This document shows positions 11,596 to 22,247 of a stretch of DNA of 64,000 nucleotides, piece by piece. The stretch is from assembly GCA_020746875.1 (NCBI GenBank), contig JAGTJL010000022.1, forward strand, positions 620,001 to 684,000. The letters run 5' to 3'. Below the pieces are notes generated by a model, which saw only the letters and a list, made by a program, of their open reading frames with translations, made no database searches and was not told the DNA's origin. The stretch is from Rhexocercosporidium sp. MPI-PUGE-AT-0058 (lineage: Eukaryota > Ascomycota > Leotiomycetes > Helotiales). Numbering within the stretch: the stretch's first letter is position 1; the number at the start of each line of letters is the position of its first letter. The position numbers and the translations under genes are program-made.

Positions 11596-12550
11596 TGCCC
11601 CTCGAAAAGTGCGACGCGTTGGTTAGTATTACTGGCCAGACCTCCCTGCAATGGCATTATCAATATGAAGCTATTCAAACAAGGACATGACTGCGAAACG
11701 AGCGACGGCAGAAATGCACCCAAGAGGTGGGAAAGAAGACAGATGGAGATGATGTTGAAAATGTTGGTTGGAATTGTATTTCAGGGTTGACGATTCTAAT
11801 CTTAGATCCGGTGGCTTAAGCCATTTTCGGCTAGGAGATAAGATCAAGCCTCCATGGTCTTGGCTGGGAAATCGTGACCTGGATGTTGGAATATCGGTAA
11901 ACTCTTTCAAATTAATTGAAGGAGAGAATTGTGCCTCGAAAGAAGGATACGAATCGTGTTATCTTGGGTCTGTTAGTACCTGGTATTGGAAAACCTTTGG
12001 TTCAAAGTATCAGGTGAGTTGGCATCACGTGCACTAGGGACGCCCACAAAATTTCATTCCATGTGAGGGACCCCAACAGAAAGAAGCGTTAGTAAATCAA
12101 AGATAAAAGCACATTTCCAATTGAGAGATCTTGACAGGGGAGAAGAAGAGAATTTGGGATTTGATAGTGCATCAGCCTCATTGAGATGTGGAGCCCTCAA
12201 ACCTTCACCAGTACTTGATCGTGTAACCAGATAACTTTCCCATAACCGCCTTTATCTCGAAATGCCATCAAATTCGGATGCGAAAAGATTTACCAATGCA
12301 TAAACTTTCAAGAAGCCTGCTCCGTGGCCTGTTTCAATTCATGATTCAGATCTCGGCTATCAACCATCCCCCTGTTGGCATTTAGCCGAGGAATACTTCT
12401 CGAAGGATTTCCTATCTTGGAATCTCAACAGCAAAAGTGACATGGGGATTTCAGCATTTCGAAAGGGGAGAAGACATGTCTATAACAGAGGACATTGGAA
12501 ATATACTCGAATTATTTACAGCAAACTAGATCCTTGCCCATCCAAGAAAA
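11596..12550. other. intergenic
   Basis: Upstream of the flippase gene and downstream of the secreted-protein gene. A frame at 11768-12037 (+) has no features I can support. No repeats or RNA genes are seen. Confidence 0.5.
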
Positions 12551-13599
12551 TCAATCATCACCAATGGTGCTGCTCCCTCCCGCATAAGCTTCACTGGCGA
12601 CCTTCGTCCCGACCACTCTTCCTCCCTGGTCAACAAAGACATAACTGAGCACGATTAATCCCATGAACGGCTCATACACATACTCCAGCTGCCACACCTC
12701 CTTCCCGTCATGCACAACCGTCACATTATCCCCGTTGAACCGCATGTCCTTCTCATAGCTTCCGACCTCCTTCTCGGACACGACGTGCCCCATATCATCG
12801 AGAGACTGGTCAACGATTGCTCCAGATTGAGCAAGTACACGATTGGTGTGCGAGTGACCCGTGTAATCGTTGATGGTGTAGAGGATATTATGTTGTATCT
12901 CGTAGTTGTACGGTAATTGTAGTGGATCAATTCCATTCCGTCTCTTCTTCGCCGCACCAGTAGCAGTCCCTGTCGCAGCACTGGTTGGCGTTCCAACAAC
13001 ACCTCCAACAACATCTCCCACGGAGTCGGTAATGTTGTTCAAGCTCTGACCCAGCGTCGCAAGAATGGGGTTCAGATCTAAAGAAGCGAGAATATCATCG
13101 ATCATGAGAACGAGATTCTCAAGACGTGCTTCCAAGACAACTTTTGCAGAGATGTTTTGGATGATCAGAGATACTTTGTCGATGTGCAGATCGACTCCTG
13201 CGTTGAACTTTAGGAGTGAGAGGACTTGGGCGTCGAGGTTTATCTTCGCGGTCAGGTTGGCGACGAGGATGGAGATTTCGCCGATGAAGACGCTGGCGTT
13301 GAGGTAGACATCCGGCTCGGCTGGGGAGATACAAGTCAGCCTCTGTATGTGTATTTTGACCTTGGAAAGAAATCGTCGCGTGGAGTTGCATGCAAGGGAA
13401 CGAGGTCTGGGAACTTACGCCACGAAACTGAGACGTTTGCTGGTGTTGAGGAAGTATCGTAAGTTGCAGATTCTTCATCTTGAGAAAGAGTGAGGTTGTA
13501 TCCACTATATCCATCCGACGAGGCGGTTGAGACGGATTGTGCAGATGAGCAGGAGAGAATTGCGAGGAAAACCGCGAGTGTGCGCATGAGTGGTGACAT
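12551..13599 (-). CDS. secreted protein of unknown function, paralogue of the gene at 14617
   Basis: Exons 13599-13419 and 13320-12551 (98-nt intron, GTAAGT donor) give 316 residues. The start MSPLMRTLAVFLAILSCSSAQ is a clear signal peptide. The spliced junction reads VSWPEPDVYLNASVFIGEI and opens a repetitive segment of alternating hydrophobic residues (INLDAQVLSLLKFNAGVDL, then ISAKVVLEARLENLVLMIDD, SLDLNPILATL). The same segment, with similar wording, occurs in the divergent neighbour. A Gly/Thr/Ala linker and KKRR follow, then a C-terminal region (QLEYVYEPFMGLIVLSYVFV) with no recognised domain. Several N-glycosylation sequons occur. I recognise the pattern as a fungal conserved hypothetical secreted family; the function is unknown. 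It could be wall-associated or extracellular. Confidence 0.75.
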
Positions 13600-14616
13600 C
13601 GTGGTATGAACTTCTTTCCTCTTTACAGATTTATCGAAAGAAAGAGAGTGTACGACTCAACGAGTGACGAAAAGAATGTAGAAAGGGAGGAATCTGAAGA
13701 GGGAGTTCAGAATCCTTAGCAAGCCAGGCGACGATGGATCAGCTGCAATGGAGGAGGGGAAGACGTGAAAGAACAAGAAGTCAGGGACAAGCAGAATGGA
13801 AGGTGATTCCCGATCAGCAAATGCAATTCTGGTAACGGTCTTCCAACTTTCTATTCGATAATATCCTTCATCCCAGCTCTACATCATGATAGGCCCTATC
13901 TTGACTCCACTTAAGCTCCCACAATGCACTATGCCCCAAACACCGCTTGCAGCGGAGATGGCTTTCCCAAATAGCATGTTTCCCCTCCTCCGTCCGACCT
14001 AAACAAGCCGATGTCAGATAAAGGAGACCAATCCCATGCTGAGATAATCTAGATGCGGACTTTGCCATGGGAAAAACAAGGCAGATAAGATTCCGCATGA
14101 CAGCCACGTTTGATGTGCGTCAATAATTCTCCTGTTAAGTGCCGAAGACCCCGGTACTGCACGGCCCCTATCTGGGGTACACCATAACAGCGAGTCGGAG
14201 GACCACAGTAAACTTAAGCGAGGGGGATAGTCTGGTACCGTGAATTGAAGTGAGCTTAACGCAACGGCAAACAGGATTTATGTTGCATTCGCTTGCATGA
14301 ATGTGGATAGGGGGAGAGGGGCAAGCGTTTAGTGGAGATTAACGGAAGATGGGAATGGAATTCCCATGTCGTGTGTAAGGTGATATTAGCATAGGAATGT
14401 GGTATTAGACTTTTAAACGCGGAGGAGCTTCCCCGTCATAGGGAGTTTCCTTTTTCGCATCCATTTTCTTCTGTCTGCCCTCTCCTCACTTGCACCTCTT
14501 CATTCTTCACCTCCTCGTTCTCGGTCGTTCTGCTCTAAAGCACCGACTTCCTCTCATTGAGCTCTGATTTTCAGAGACAGATACTGTCGTTCCCGTCGAT
14601 TCTGCAATAACATACG
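13600..14616. promoter_or_regulatory. divergent promoter region between two secreted-protein genes
   Basis: About 1 kb separates the divergent starts of the two paralogous secreted-protein genes. It has no supportable coding frame; 13868-14107 (-) is open but featureless. It may hold shared control elements. A pyrimidine-rich leader (about 14450-14560) precedes the + strand gene, as is common in fungal promoters. Confidence 0.4.
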
Positions 14617-15634
14617 ATGTCGTCTCTCCGTATGTTTCTGCTGCTCATAGCCAGCTTTCTCTTGCTTGTATCAGCACAAACAGACCCCTCTTCAACGGCA
14701 GCTGGAACACAACCACCATCACCACCAACGCCTCCGCCAGCGACATCCCCATCTCAAGCTCCCGGCTCCAGCGCTGGAGGCTCTTCAAGCAGAGGCAGCA
14801 GCTCCTCACGCACCGTCACATCCGCAACCTCAGTCACGACTCGGCCTTCACAAACAGGTCCCACAGCACCTGACGTCCATCTCAACGTCCCAGACCTCAG
14901 CGTGAAGCGCATAGAATTGATCGTTGAGAACTTATCTGCAGACATCAATCTCAACGCGAAAGTAGCGAATCTCGTCACGATCAATGCTGGAGTGGCAGTC
15001 AGTGTCCAGAAGATCAACGTCACCATTGCGGATGTGGAAGTCAAGCTCGAGCTTATTGTGAGATTGGGACATCTGGTGGATATTGTGGATCGCGTATTCA
15101 AGAGTTTGGATTTGAATCCGCTGTTGATTGATGTGCTGAGGGATGTAACCAGTATTGTATGTCCTCAACTGTTTGCCTCACTCTTGATTCAATCATAGCT
15201 TACCAAAGAAATAGGTCACGGGTGTAATTGGTGCCGTCGACGGCCTCCTAGGCTCCATCACCGGCCCCGGCGGAGTCGTCAACTTCCTCATCGACAATCT
15301 CGGGAATATCGTCCAATCCGTTGTCGGTACTGCTGGCACAGCAGTCGATCAGATCGTGGGCAACTACAAAACCAACATGACAGAGACGGGCGTGGTACAG
15401 CAACTGGGCAATGGACAGGTTAAGAAGCAGTATCTTTTCGGCGCGTTGGGCACGTTGGTTGAGATTGTTTTCAACTCAGCTGGCCAGATCCTGCAAGCGA
15501 CTGCTGTTAAGAATTCGACTACTGGTGGAGGTGGTGTGAGTTCGACTGCTGCCCCTGTGTCGAGTAGCACACCAATGCCGGTTGTGGTTACGACGCCTTC
15601 TGCAACACCAGTTGCGCCAAGTTCGACGGCGTGA
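14617..15634 (+). CDS. secreted Ser/Thr/Pro-rich protein, paralogue of the gene at 12551
   Basis: Exons 14617-15156 and 15215-15634 (58-nt intron) give 319 residues. The signal peptide is MSSLRMFLLLIASFLLLVSAQ. A low-complexity Pro/Ser/Gly stretch (about residues 25-80) comes next, then a repeat-like hydrophobic region: VHLNVPDLSVKRIELIVENL, ADINLNAKVANLVTINAGV, VSVQKINVTIADVEVKLELI and VFKSLDLNPLL. These blocks match, in order, those of the divergent neighbour, so the two arose by duplication. After the intron come Gly-rich sequence and a conserved end (NGQVKKQYLFGALGTLVEIV) before a Ser/Thr/Pro tail. The tail lacks the final hydrophobic stretch of a GPI signal. Secreted or wall-associated location is inferred; the molecular role is unknown. 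Confidence 0.8.
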
Positions 15635-17844
15635 TGGATGCTTACCGGCCTGTAAATAGTAGATATGGGTAATGAGATGGTATCAATCATAATTCATCCG
15701 AGTTCGTTCACCTTGAAGCCATCTTGGCGGTCACTTATCGTTTTCTCCGTTATCACCGAGCCATCCTCCTAGTCCACGGCATTCATTACACTTCTTTCTA
15801 TCTTCGATCAATCCTCTCGATTCTAAATTTCAATTCTCATTACGAAGGAAACAGGTGTCTTTGCCCGAGCTCGTAGAGCAGCTCCGGGCCAGGGCACCAC
15901 AGCAAATTACTGTGCTTACTCCCGATCAATCAAGTTGAAGAACAGAAACAAGTTTCAATCCAAATCAGACGATCCTTACAGCATAAGTGAAGTACAACTG
16001 TTGACATCACTGGGTCGCTTGTCATTGGTTGAATAAACGGCGAGAGGAGGCCGTGAGATGAAAGCGAGATCTCTGATTGGACGAATAAACGGCGCCCAGG
16101 AAAACAAACAGATCTGACAGGGGGGAAGGTCTCAACACGAGCATCAACGATAGAGTTGTCGTAGTCGTCGTGTTCTCTTCACATCTAATTGCGAAGACGG
16201 AATCTTATAAATAGTCACTTTCACCTCCCTTTGAGCCCCAGAAGACAGGGTTGTGGACAACCAACTTCTTCTTCTGCTTCTTTTTCTTCCTCTTCCTTTC
16301 CGAGACAGACCATGCCACATCCAAAACTATGGGACCTCTCGTTTGCTTTTATATGTTGCTTGTCTATACTCTTACTTACTATCTATCTCTTGGTCACTTT
16401 CAGCATGCTACCCTCGCATACACATCCGCATCAGCCTCGCCATCATTGTCGTGCATGGTTGGCCAGGAAGTGAAGACCGTTCGAACGGCCCCCGGTAACT
16501 TTACCCTGCGAGGTGGAAGTCTTGATACTTGCACTCTGCTCGGCTCTGCGCTTGCTGGCTAGGGGTTTTGATCCAACTCTGCATGTTATCAATCTATTTC
16601 GCCTTCGCTCTATTACGTCCTCAGCCACTCTCAGATCGCTCAGCAGACAGTCATCTGACGGCACTACACACCCTTCCAACTACATAAAACGACGCTTTCA
16701 TACGTTGCCGATCTCAGAATAGCGCATTCAGCACCAGTTATCCTCCATGGCACCAAGACACGGCTCTCAAGGGACATGACTGCCTTTTGGCTGCATATTC
16801 CGTCATCGTTGAAGCATACGTGAATGGCGAAGGGGGGGACAATCGTATGAGACCAATCGAACGTGAAGGTGGTCTTGGATAAGACGTCGCGTATATCACC
16901 CGAATCGGTCATGACAAGGAAGATACTGAGTCGTGTTGGGACGCATCTTTGGTTACAGCATCATTTTGCAAGGTGGGGTGGGATGTGAGACGTTTGAGAG
17001 GGGTTTGTTTCCCATGGGGTAGCTAGGAAGTGTTTCCCCGGCTCTGAGCGTGGTTTAGGAGCATTTTAGACTCTCCGTTTGCTCTTTGAATATGGACATA
17101 CTGCTTCCTTGCTTCATTGTTCTTGCAGCTCCAGTACAAAGGTGGGTGGGTGTTGGAACAGCGTATGTTTCTTAATTCCTTTTGTATCTCAATCAAAAGA
17201 ACCCTGAGTTTATGTGAGTGATTTGTGTTTCCTGAAGGTTTTCAATAGGAAGAATAAACTCTGTTGGAGCCCATTTGTCCTTGAAGGAGAGCTTCCTGTT
17301 TGCACCCCCACTTCAGGGCCCGACACCCAAAGATTAGCGACACCCGCATCCTTTAGCGCCCAGTTCCAGCAGGAGAACCCCGAAACCAGCCTGGAATATG
17401 GGGTCAATGCACTGTATTCCGCCCCCTCGCCACTCTCTGCTTAACTACCTTCTTCCCCATTGACCAATGACCAATGACCAGTGACCAGTGACTGCCGGTT
17501 GGTTCCCTCTGGATTCCTTTCATCAACAAACAAACTCGCTTCCTCATGTTTGAAAATCCATTCTCGTACGGAAACAACGATTAAGAAGGTGCAACTACCC
17601 GATTCATTTCTTCTCAAGTTCCTTTGACTTCCACTTCCACTTCAGCTGCACGTTGATGACGTCATCCTGGCTGGTCCATATTACCCCTCCTCCTCCATCC
17701 TCACAAGACTCACCCCACTCACCCCTCTTTCCTCGTTCAACAACAACAACAACAACAGCAGCAAAAACACCACAAGTTAACATCGCCATCAAAATAAACC
17801 ACCACCTCACAAAACTACCGATCTACACACCCAATCACATCATC
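15635..17844. other. intergenic with short tandem repeats near its right end
   Basis: No gene is supported. Three overlapping frames at 16189-16562 (+) have no consistent coding signal. Two small repeats stand out: four to five units of TGACCAA/TGACCAG at about 17460-17492, and a CAA/CAG run at 17739-17762 in the leader of the next gene. Confidence 0.5.
17459..17493. repeat. 7-bp tandem repeat (TGACCAA / TGACCAG)
   Basis: The unit TGACCA(A/G) recurs four to five times head to tail. Units contain CCAAT, so the array could act as a clustered CCAAT-box element about 350 bp upstream of the SRPBCC-like gene. That regulatory role is speculation. Confidence 0.6.
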
Positions 17845-18509
17845 ATGACCTCCCGCATCCCAACCTCAACTACTGTCACCGAATCGGCAGTCGTCTCAGC
17901 AACATTCAGCCATGTCTGGCACATGATCAAGCTCGAGAACTTCGCTGACTTCTGGTCTGCTCTGGAGAAGAGCGAGACCGTCAAGGGAGTATCGCCAGAT
18001 ACCGATGTGGTGAAGTGGACTTTTAAGGATGGCCAGGTTCTGGAGGTGAAGCTGGAGGAGCACTCTGTATGTTGTCCTGCTTTGGATGTGCAGTCCATTT
18101 TGAGATATATTCCGAGATGATTTGAGAGTAGATATAATGGGATCTGTTGTCTATTAATTTGTGGCATTGAGATCCTCTGGCTAACATGAGTGATACCTGC
18201 AGTCCATTGATCACTACATCACCTACTCAGTCATCACCGCCCAACCTCAACTCACCTACTCCTCAGTCCTTAGCACCATCCGCTGCTTCCCAATCACTTC
18301 CGGTCGTCATGAAGGTCAGAGCTTCGTTCAATGGACTGGCCACTTCTCCAGTGATGCTGATGCCGGTATGTCTCTTTCTTTCTTCCCTTTCCCATTTACT
18401 ACCATTTTGAATTTGAAACTGACAGACTGCAGGCGTCATCGAGGATGCCAAATTCAAGCGTCGTGAGGCTTTAGCCGACCTTGCCACTGCTGTCAAGAAT
18501 GCCAAGTAA
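17845..18509 (+). CDS. small SRPBCC/START-like fold protein
   Basis: Exons 17845-18066, 18203-18365 and 18433-18509 give 153 residues. The ATG sits in a good context (catcATGacc) after a CAA-rich leader. The sequence begins TVTESAVVSATFSHVWHMIK and continues with LENFADFWSALEKSETVKG, DVVKWTFKDGQVLEVKLEEH, SIDHYITYSVITAQPQLTYS and a final helix (DAKFKRREALADLATAVKN). This order (strand-helix, six strands, long C-terminal helix) is that of Bet v 1-like/SRPBCC lipid-binding domains and resembles fungal polyketide cyclase/dehydrase-annotated small proteins. Those bind hydrophobic ligands in a cavity; no ligand can be inferred here. Both introns have standard GTATGT donors, and all three junctions keep the family-like pattern. 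Confidence 0.8.
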
Positions 18510-19014
18510 AGTGAGTTATGAGGGTGCAGCATTACGGTGTTGATTTGTTTTGTCTGGTAACGGCTGGTGGGTTGATTGATGCGTTGGGTTTGAGGACATC
18601 TAGGCTTCGATGATCCGCTTGTAACAAGAATAAAAGTGTTCATGTTCATCTTAATTTCATATTCAGTGATACGTGATAGGTCTTTATGTTTCTTGCCGAT
18701 TGAGTTTCTTGATGTTGTCAGGGCCTTTGAACAGAACAGAAATATACGGAAAGGAGTGTGCTGCTGCTGCCAAACTAGAGCATAAGACGCCTCGCTTCAG
18801 CTGAGCCATACTCCATTCCCAATATTTCTATTCCACTCCGTGAAGTGTTTCATGCGGATAGTATAACCCGACTTCAGCTAGGCCCATGGCCATCCGAATC
18901 CATGTCAAAGAAGACTAGTCTTTAAACCATGCAGAGTCGTTTCGCAAAGCACACTTCTATGAGCACCTTCTCCCCGCTCAATACAGACCCATCTTTCAAT
19001 CTCTAAACATCCAC
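18510..19014. other. intergenic
   Basis: 3' flanks of two converging genes. No gene, repeat or RNA is seen. Confidence 0.5.
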
Positions 19015-20181
19015 CTAAATATCCACCAACCTCGCAACCGCAAGCAAATGTTCACTCGCCCCAAGAACACACTGATCGTCCGCGAACTTACACAAAACAT
19101 CCATCCAAGCTCTCCATTCCTCACTCTCCAAACCATTCAGATTCTCCGCCAAATCCGCGCCTAGGAATCCTTCACACGCCACCAACTTCTCCACTCCAAA
19201 CCTCCTCTGTTGCTCTCCCTCGTCTTTGCTCTCGGATTTCAGACCGCTCTTTTCAAGAATCCCTCCAATCTCAGAAGGATGCACATGAAAACTCACAACG
19301 CCCTCCCCCTTCCTTCTCGTGTACTTGCCAGCCCTTTCTCTTACCCCCTCTCCCTCCCCATCCTTCAATCCGACTCCAAGGTAGCCCCCATAAAACCCCC
19401 ACTCCCTCCCCAACCTCCCAGCATCCTTCCTCGCAGCCCCCCTCAAGTGCCCAAACGTAGTCAAGAAACTCGCAAACAGTACACCCCCTCCCCCTCCATC
19501 CGTAGTACAGTGTCTCAACAGCCTCCCCGCATCACTCACAGCCCTCTCCCTCTCCTCCTGTTCAAGAAGGTGATAAAGCGGTCCCATAAGCAATACAGCG
19601 TCGAACGTCCCAACTTGAGATAACAATGAAGGGCACGTTCCGAAGAGATCCGATGCGTCTGCACAGCGTATGCCTTCTAGTTGTACGTTGGACGCTGCTG
19701 CGTGTGAAGATGCTATGTCGAGTTCCGACTGGGAGATGTCGAGGAGTGTCACGCTGTGGCCGAGTTGGGCGAGGGCGACTGCTGTGGGGATGTCAGTTCG
19801 GAGGTTTCTGGTACCTTCTTTCTTTATATTCTCTTTCTTCGTCTTTGAAGAAAGCCGAGATAGATAGAGTATCTCGATATGTGGAGGATGAGCAAGAGAA
19901 AGGAACTCGAACATACCGTACCGACCCGTCCCACCACCAATATCAGCTATTCTCAACCCTTTTAACTTTCCAGCATTGGTTTCGGGATGGGGGAGATTCG
20001 ACAAGATCGTCCGTAGCGAGATCTCAAACTCCACTCTCCCCGATACAAGACGCGCGTGTTCCACTGTAGAGTTGACGTTGTAGTAGTTCGCTACGCCAGA
20101 GGGCAATTGGATTGGTGATGTCAAGCCCGGATGTGCGTTTGTGTTTATTGCATCAGTCGCGTGAGAATTTTGAGAGGACAT
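19015..20181 (-). CDS. SAM-dependent methyltransferase
   Basis: Exons 20181-19917 and 19781-19015 give 343 residues. Motif I (GLRIADIGGGTGRY, about residues 75-88) is completed across the intron into AVALAQLGHSVTLLDIS, whose acidic residue binds the SAM ribose. SELDIA, CADASDLF and VLLMGPLYHLLEQEERERAV follow the order of class I Rossmann methyltransferases. The 135-nt intron is a multiple of three with an open frame, but retaining it would break motif I, so splicing is favoured. The first ATG is at 20181 (accATGtcc); codons further upstream are not ATG. The substrate is unknown. It is like the UbiE/COQ5-type or type-11 small-molecule enzymes, with an extra Gly/Arg-rich insert before a C-terminal cap region. 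Confidence 0.85.
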   Translation of the reverse strand: MSSQNSHATDAINTNAHPGLTSPIQLPSGVANYYNVNSTVEHARLVSGRVEFEISLRTILSNLPHPETNAGKLKGLRIADIGGGTGRYGMFEFLSLAHPPHIEILYLSRLSSKTKKENIKKEGTRNLRTDIPTAVALAQLGHSVTLLDISQSELDIASSHAAASNVQLEGIRCADASDLFGTCPSLLSQVGTFDAVLLMGPLYHLLEQEERERAVSDAGRLLRHCTTDGGGGGVLFASFLTTFGHLRGAARKDAGRLGREWGFYGGYLGVGLKDGEGEGVRERAGKYTRRKGEGVVSFHVHPSEIGGILEKSGLKSESKDEGEQQRRFGVEKLVACEGFLGADLAENLNGLESEEWRAWMDVLCKFADDQCVLGASEHLLAVARLVDI

Positions 20182-20647
20182 GGTGAGGATGTGATGCAAT
20201 GCTTCGGAAGTTGATGTTTTTGGGGAGTGCAGAAACGTCCTTCACGCTCTGTTTTATAACTTTTCTATAATTGCGGCATTTTCTGTAAAGTGCAAGATGA
20301 TTTTTCTTGCTTGCCGTGAGTAAAAATGCCGCATTGTAAACTTCGTCCCATGATGCGCGGAGACAGTGGGAGCCAGAAGTGGGGGATGATGCCGTGATAA
20401 TCACTAGCTGTCTGCCAAGATCTCGTGGAATGTTGGAAGACTTGTACTGTAGAACAGAAGTAATGCATTTGAATACCATGAATAATTCCTATGCCGACTA
20501 ATCATACGAATACAGATCAGAGGTAACAATGAATCTATAAATACCATACCATGCCTTCCCACCCACTTAAAACAATGCCCAGAATCCATGCCATGATATC
20601 CCATACTCCAAAGCAATGCATAACTCAACGCCGATCCAGTTCGATAC
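20182..20647. other. intergenic
   Basis: Between the methyltransferase start and the 2EXR gene end. Nothing identifiable. Confidence 0.45.
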
Positions 20648-21514
20648 TCAGACACATTCTTTCGGAGTGGCCGTAATTAGCTTCATCAATTTGATGACCG
20701 GCCTCTTAAATTCCTCTTTCATCGTAGGCATCATAGCGATGAACTCTGCCTTCCTGACAAACCCAAACTCATGATCTTCATCAACACCTTCAATCGATCC
20801 CGAGCCATCAATAACCCCAAAAACCTTCACCAAAAACGCCTCAACCTCCTTCAACTTCCTCGCTTCCTCACTCACACTCTCACCCTCCTCGACAACCAAC
20901 GGCACAAAACTCAAATCCTTCTTCCCAACCTCCTTCCGCCGGAACTTATCCAGGTACTCACTCCCCTTAAACACCTCCTCACTGGTAGAATCATACAACA
21001 AAACCTCCCTCACACCATTCAAGATCCAGCACCGCTTGCGACAGTAATCCCTCAGATTATCCTTCCAAAACCCCGTCCCAACATCCACCGCAATACTCCT
21101 CATCCGCCCCTCCACCCGAAACGCAAGGTCTTCAAATGAAACGATATTCCAGTGCCCGCGCGGGACAATCGTGTCGACGTTGAAATTGATATACATACTC
21201 GCCGGCATCTCCACACGCACGTCACGGGATATCGTCATGCTGCAGCGGAACTCGTGGGAGTAGCATTTGAGGCATTCGGCGCGGGCGGCGCGGGAGACGG
21301 ACAGCAGGACTGGTGGTGGTACGCGAGGGGAGAGCTCGCTGGAATAGTACTGCACGTAGAAGACTGTGTTGTTCTCATCGCATTTCTTCCAGTCGGTCCA
21401 GATGTCGAGGGTGCGGGGGTTGGAGTTGCTGAACGTGCGGAAGATCTTGAGTTGGAGTTCGGTGGGGAGAGAGGGGAATTTGGCAAATCCTCTTGAAGGG
21501 GATGGAGCGGCCAT
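20648..21514 (-). CDS. 2EXR-domain protein
   Basis: A single-exon frame of 288 residues from the ATG at 21514 (accATGgcc); the open frame extends upstream but without an ATG. Near the N-terminus FAKFPSLPTELQLKIFRTF is the F-box-like opening of the 2EXR domain, a fungal family abundant in Helotiales. It continues with PPPVLLSVSRAARAECLKCY and MYINFNVDTIVP, both typical of that family. The C-terminal part is charged and unassigned. The biological role of 2EXR proteins is not established. No signal peptide or membrane segment is seen. Confidence 0.8.
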   Translation of the reverse strand: MAAPSPSRGFAKFPSLPTELQLKIFRTFSNSNPRTLDIWTDWKKCDENNTVFYVQYYSSELSPRVPPPVLLSVSRAARAECLKCYSHEFRCSMTISRDVRVEMPASMYINFNVDTIVPRGHWNIVSFEDLAFRVEGRMRSIAVDVGTGFWKDNLRDYCRKRCWILNGVREVLLYDSTSEEVFKGSEYLDKFRRKEVGKKDLSFVPLVVEEGESVSEEARKLKEVEAFLVKVFGVIDGSGSIEGVDEDHEFGFVRKAEFIAMMPTMKEEFKRPVIKLMKLITATPKECV

Positions 21515-22223
21515 GGTGCGATCTGTTGCTAGGGATTGTTGGTGGCGTTGTGGATGGACGAGGTGATTTGAGTGAGGTTGTGGATTGTCTGTCACGTGGC
21601 GATTGCGTGAACCGTCATTTGCGTGGATTGCGAATGATTGATGATTGAGGCAAAGGAATTAGTGAAGTTAAGAAATTATCAGGTGATGAAACTAGTTGGA
21701 TTGTATGCTATAAGGCGAGATTGTGGGAAGGAAGGAGCATGATGAAGAGAAGAGCGAATAACGTGGCTCGGATTTGGAAGCGCTAGAACGATGCTCTTCC
21801 TTGCGATGAGCATTTCACGCCAGGAGATATTAGACTCCAGCAAGTTGTATATCTGAGGTTCCGCTCATTCAAACGTGGTAGCTTAAGGCGAGAAAATAAG
21901 TGACTTGGACATTTGATTGTTCTTGAGAGAACCTAATTGCAAAGTCCAACTTCACAAACAAAAATACTCTTTAAGTGACACAAGTAGTTCTTCAATTACA
22001 TAACCTTGAACATCAAAGCTAAAGAGATAAGTGTTTATCAAAAGAATTCAAATGAGATCTTTATTTAAGTCACTCTCTTTTGCCCTAAAGACCCACATAA
22101 CCACCAGACCATGAGCCTCGCTACCCCCTTTTGCCCTCTGAGACTCTCGGCAACAAATCCCTCCAAGCTCGTCAAATCCTTATAAACCAAAAGGAAAAGG
22201 CAAAAGAATTTCCAGAAAAGGCC
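21515..22223. other. intergenic
   Basis: Upstream of the 2EXR gene and downstream of the tRNA gene. No coding signal is supported. A-rich stretches close to 22200 belong to the tRNA terminator region. Confidence 0.45.
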
Positions 22224-22240
22224 AAAAAAATAGGCAAAAA
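22224..22240 (-). terminator. RNA polymerase III terminator of tRNA-Tyr
   Basis: On the minus strand a run of five T (22240-22236) begins seven bases after the discriminator base of the tRNA, followed by a run of seven T (22230-22224). This is the normal Pol III stop signal and supports a functional transcription unit. Confidence 0.8.
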
Positions 22241-22247
22241 GTTGATG

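Noticed and set aside
16189..16562. Three overlapping + strand frames
   Set aside because: Different frames with no consensus protein, Ser/Phe-rich by composition only.
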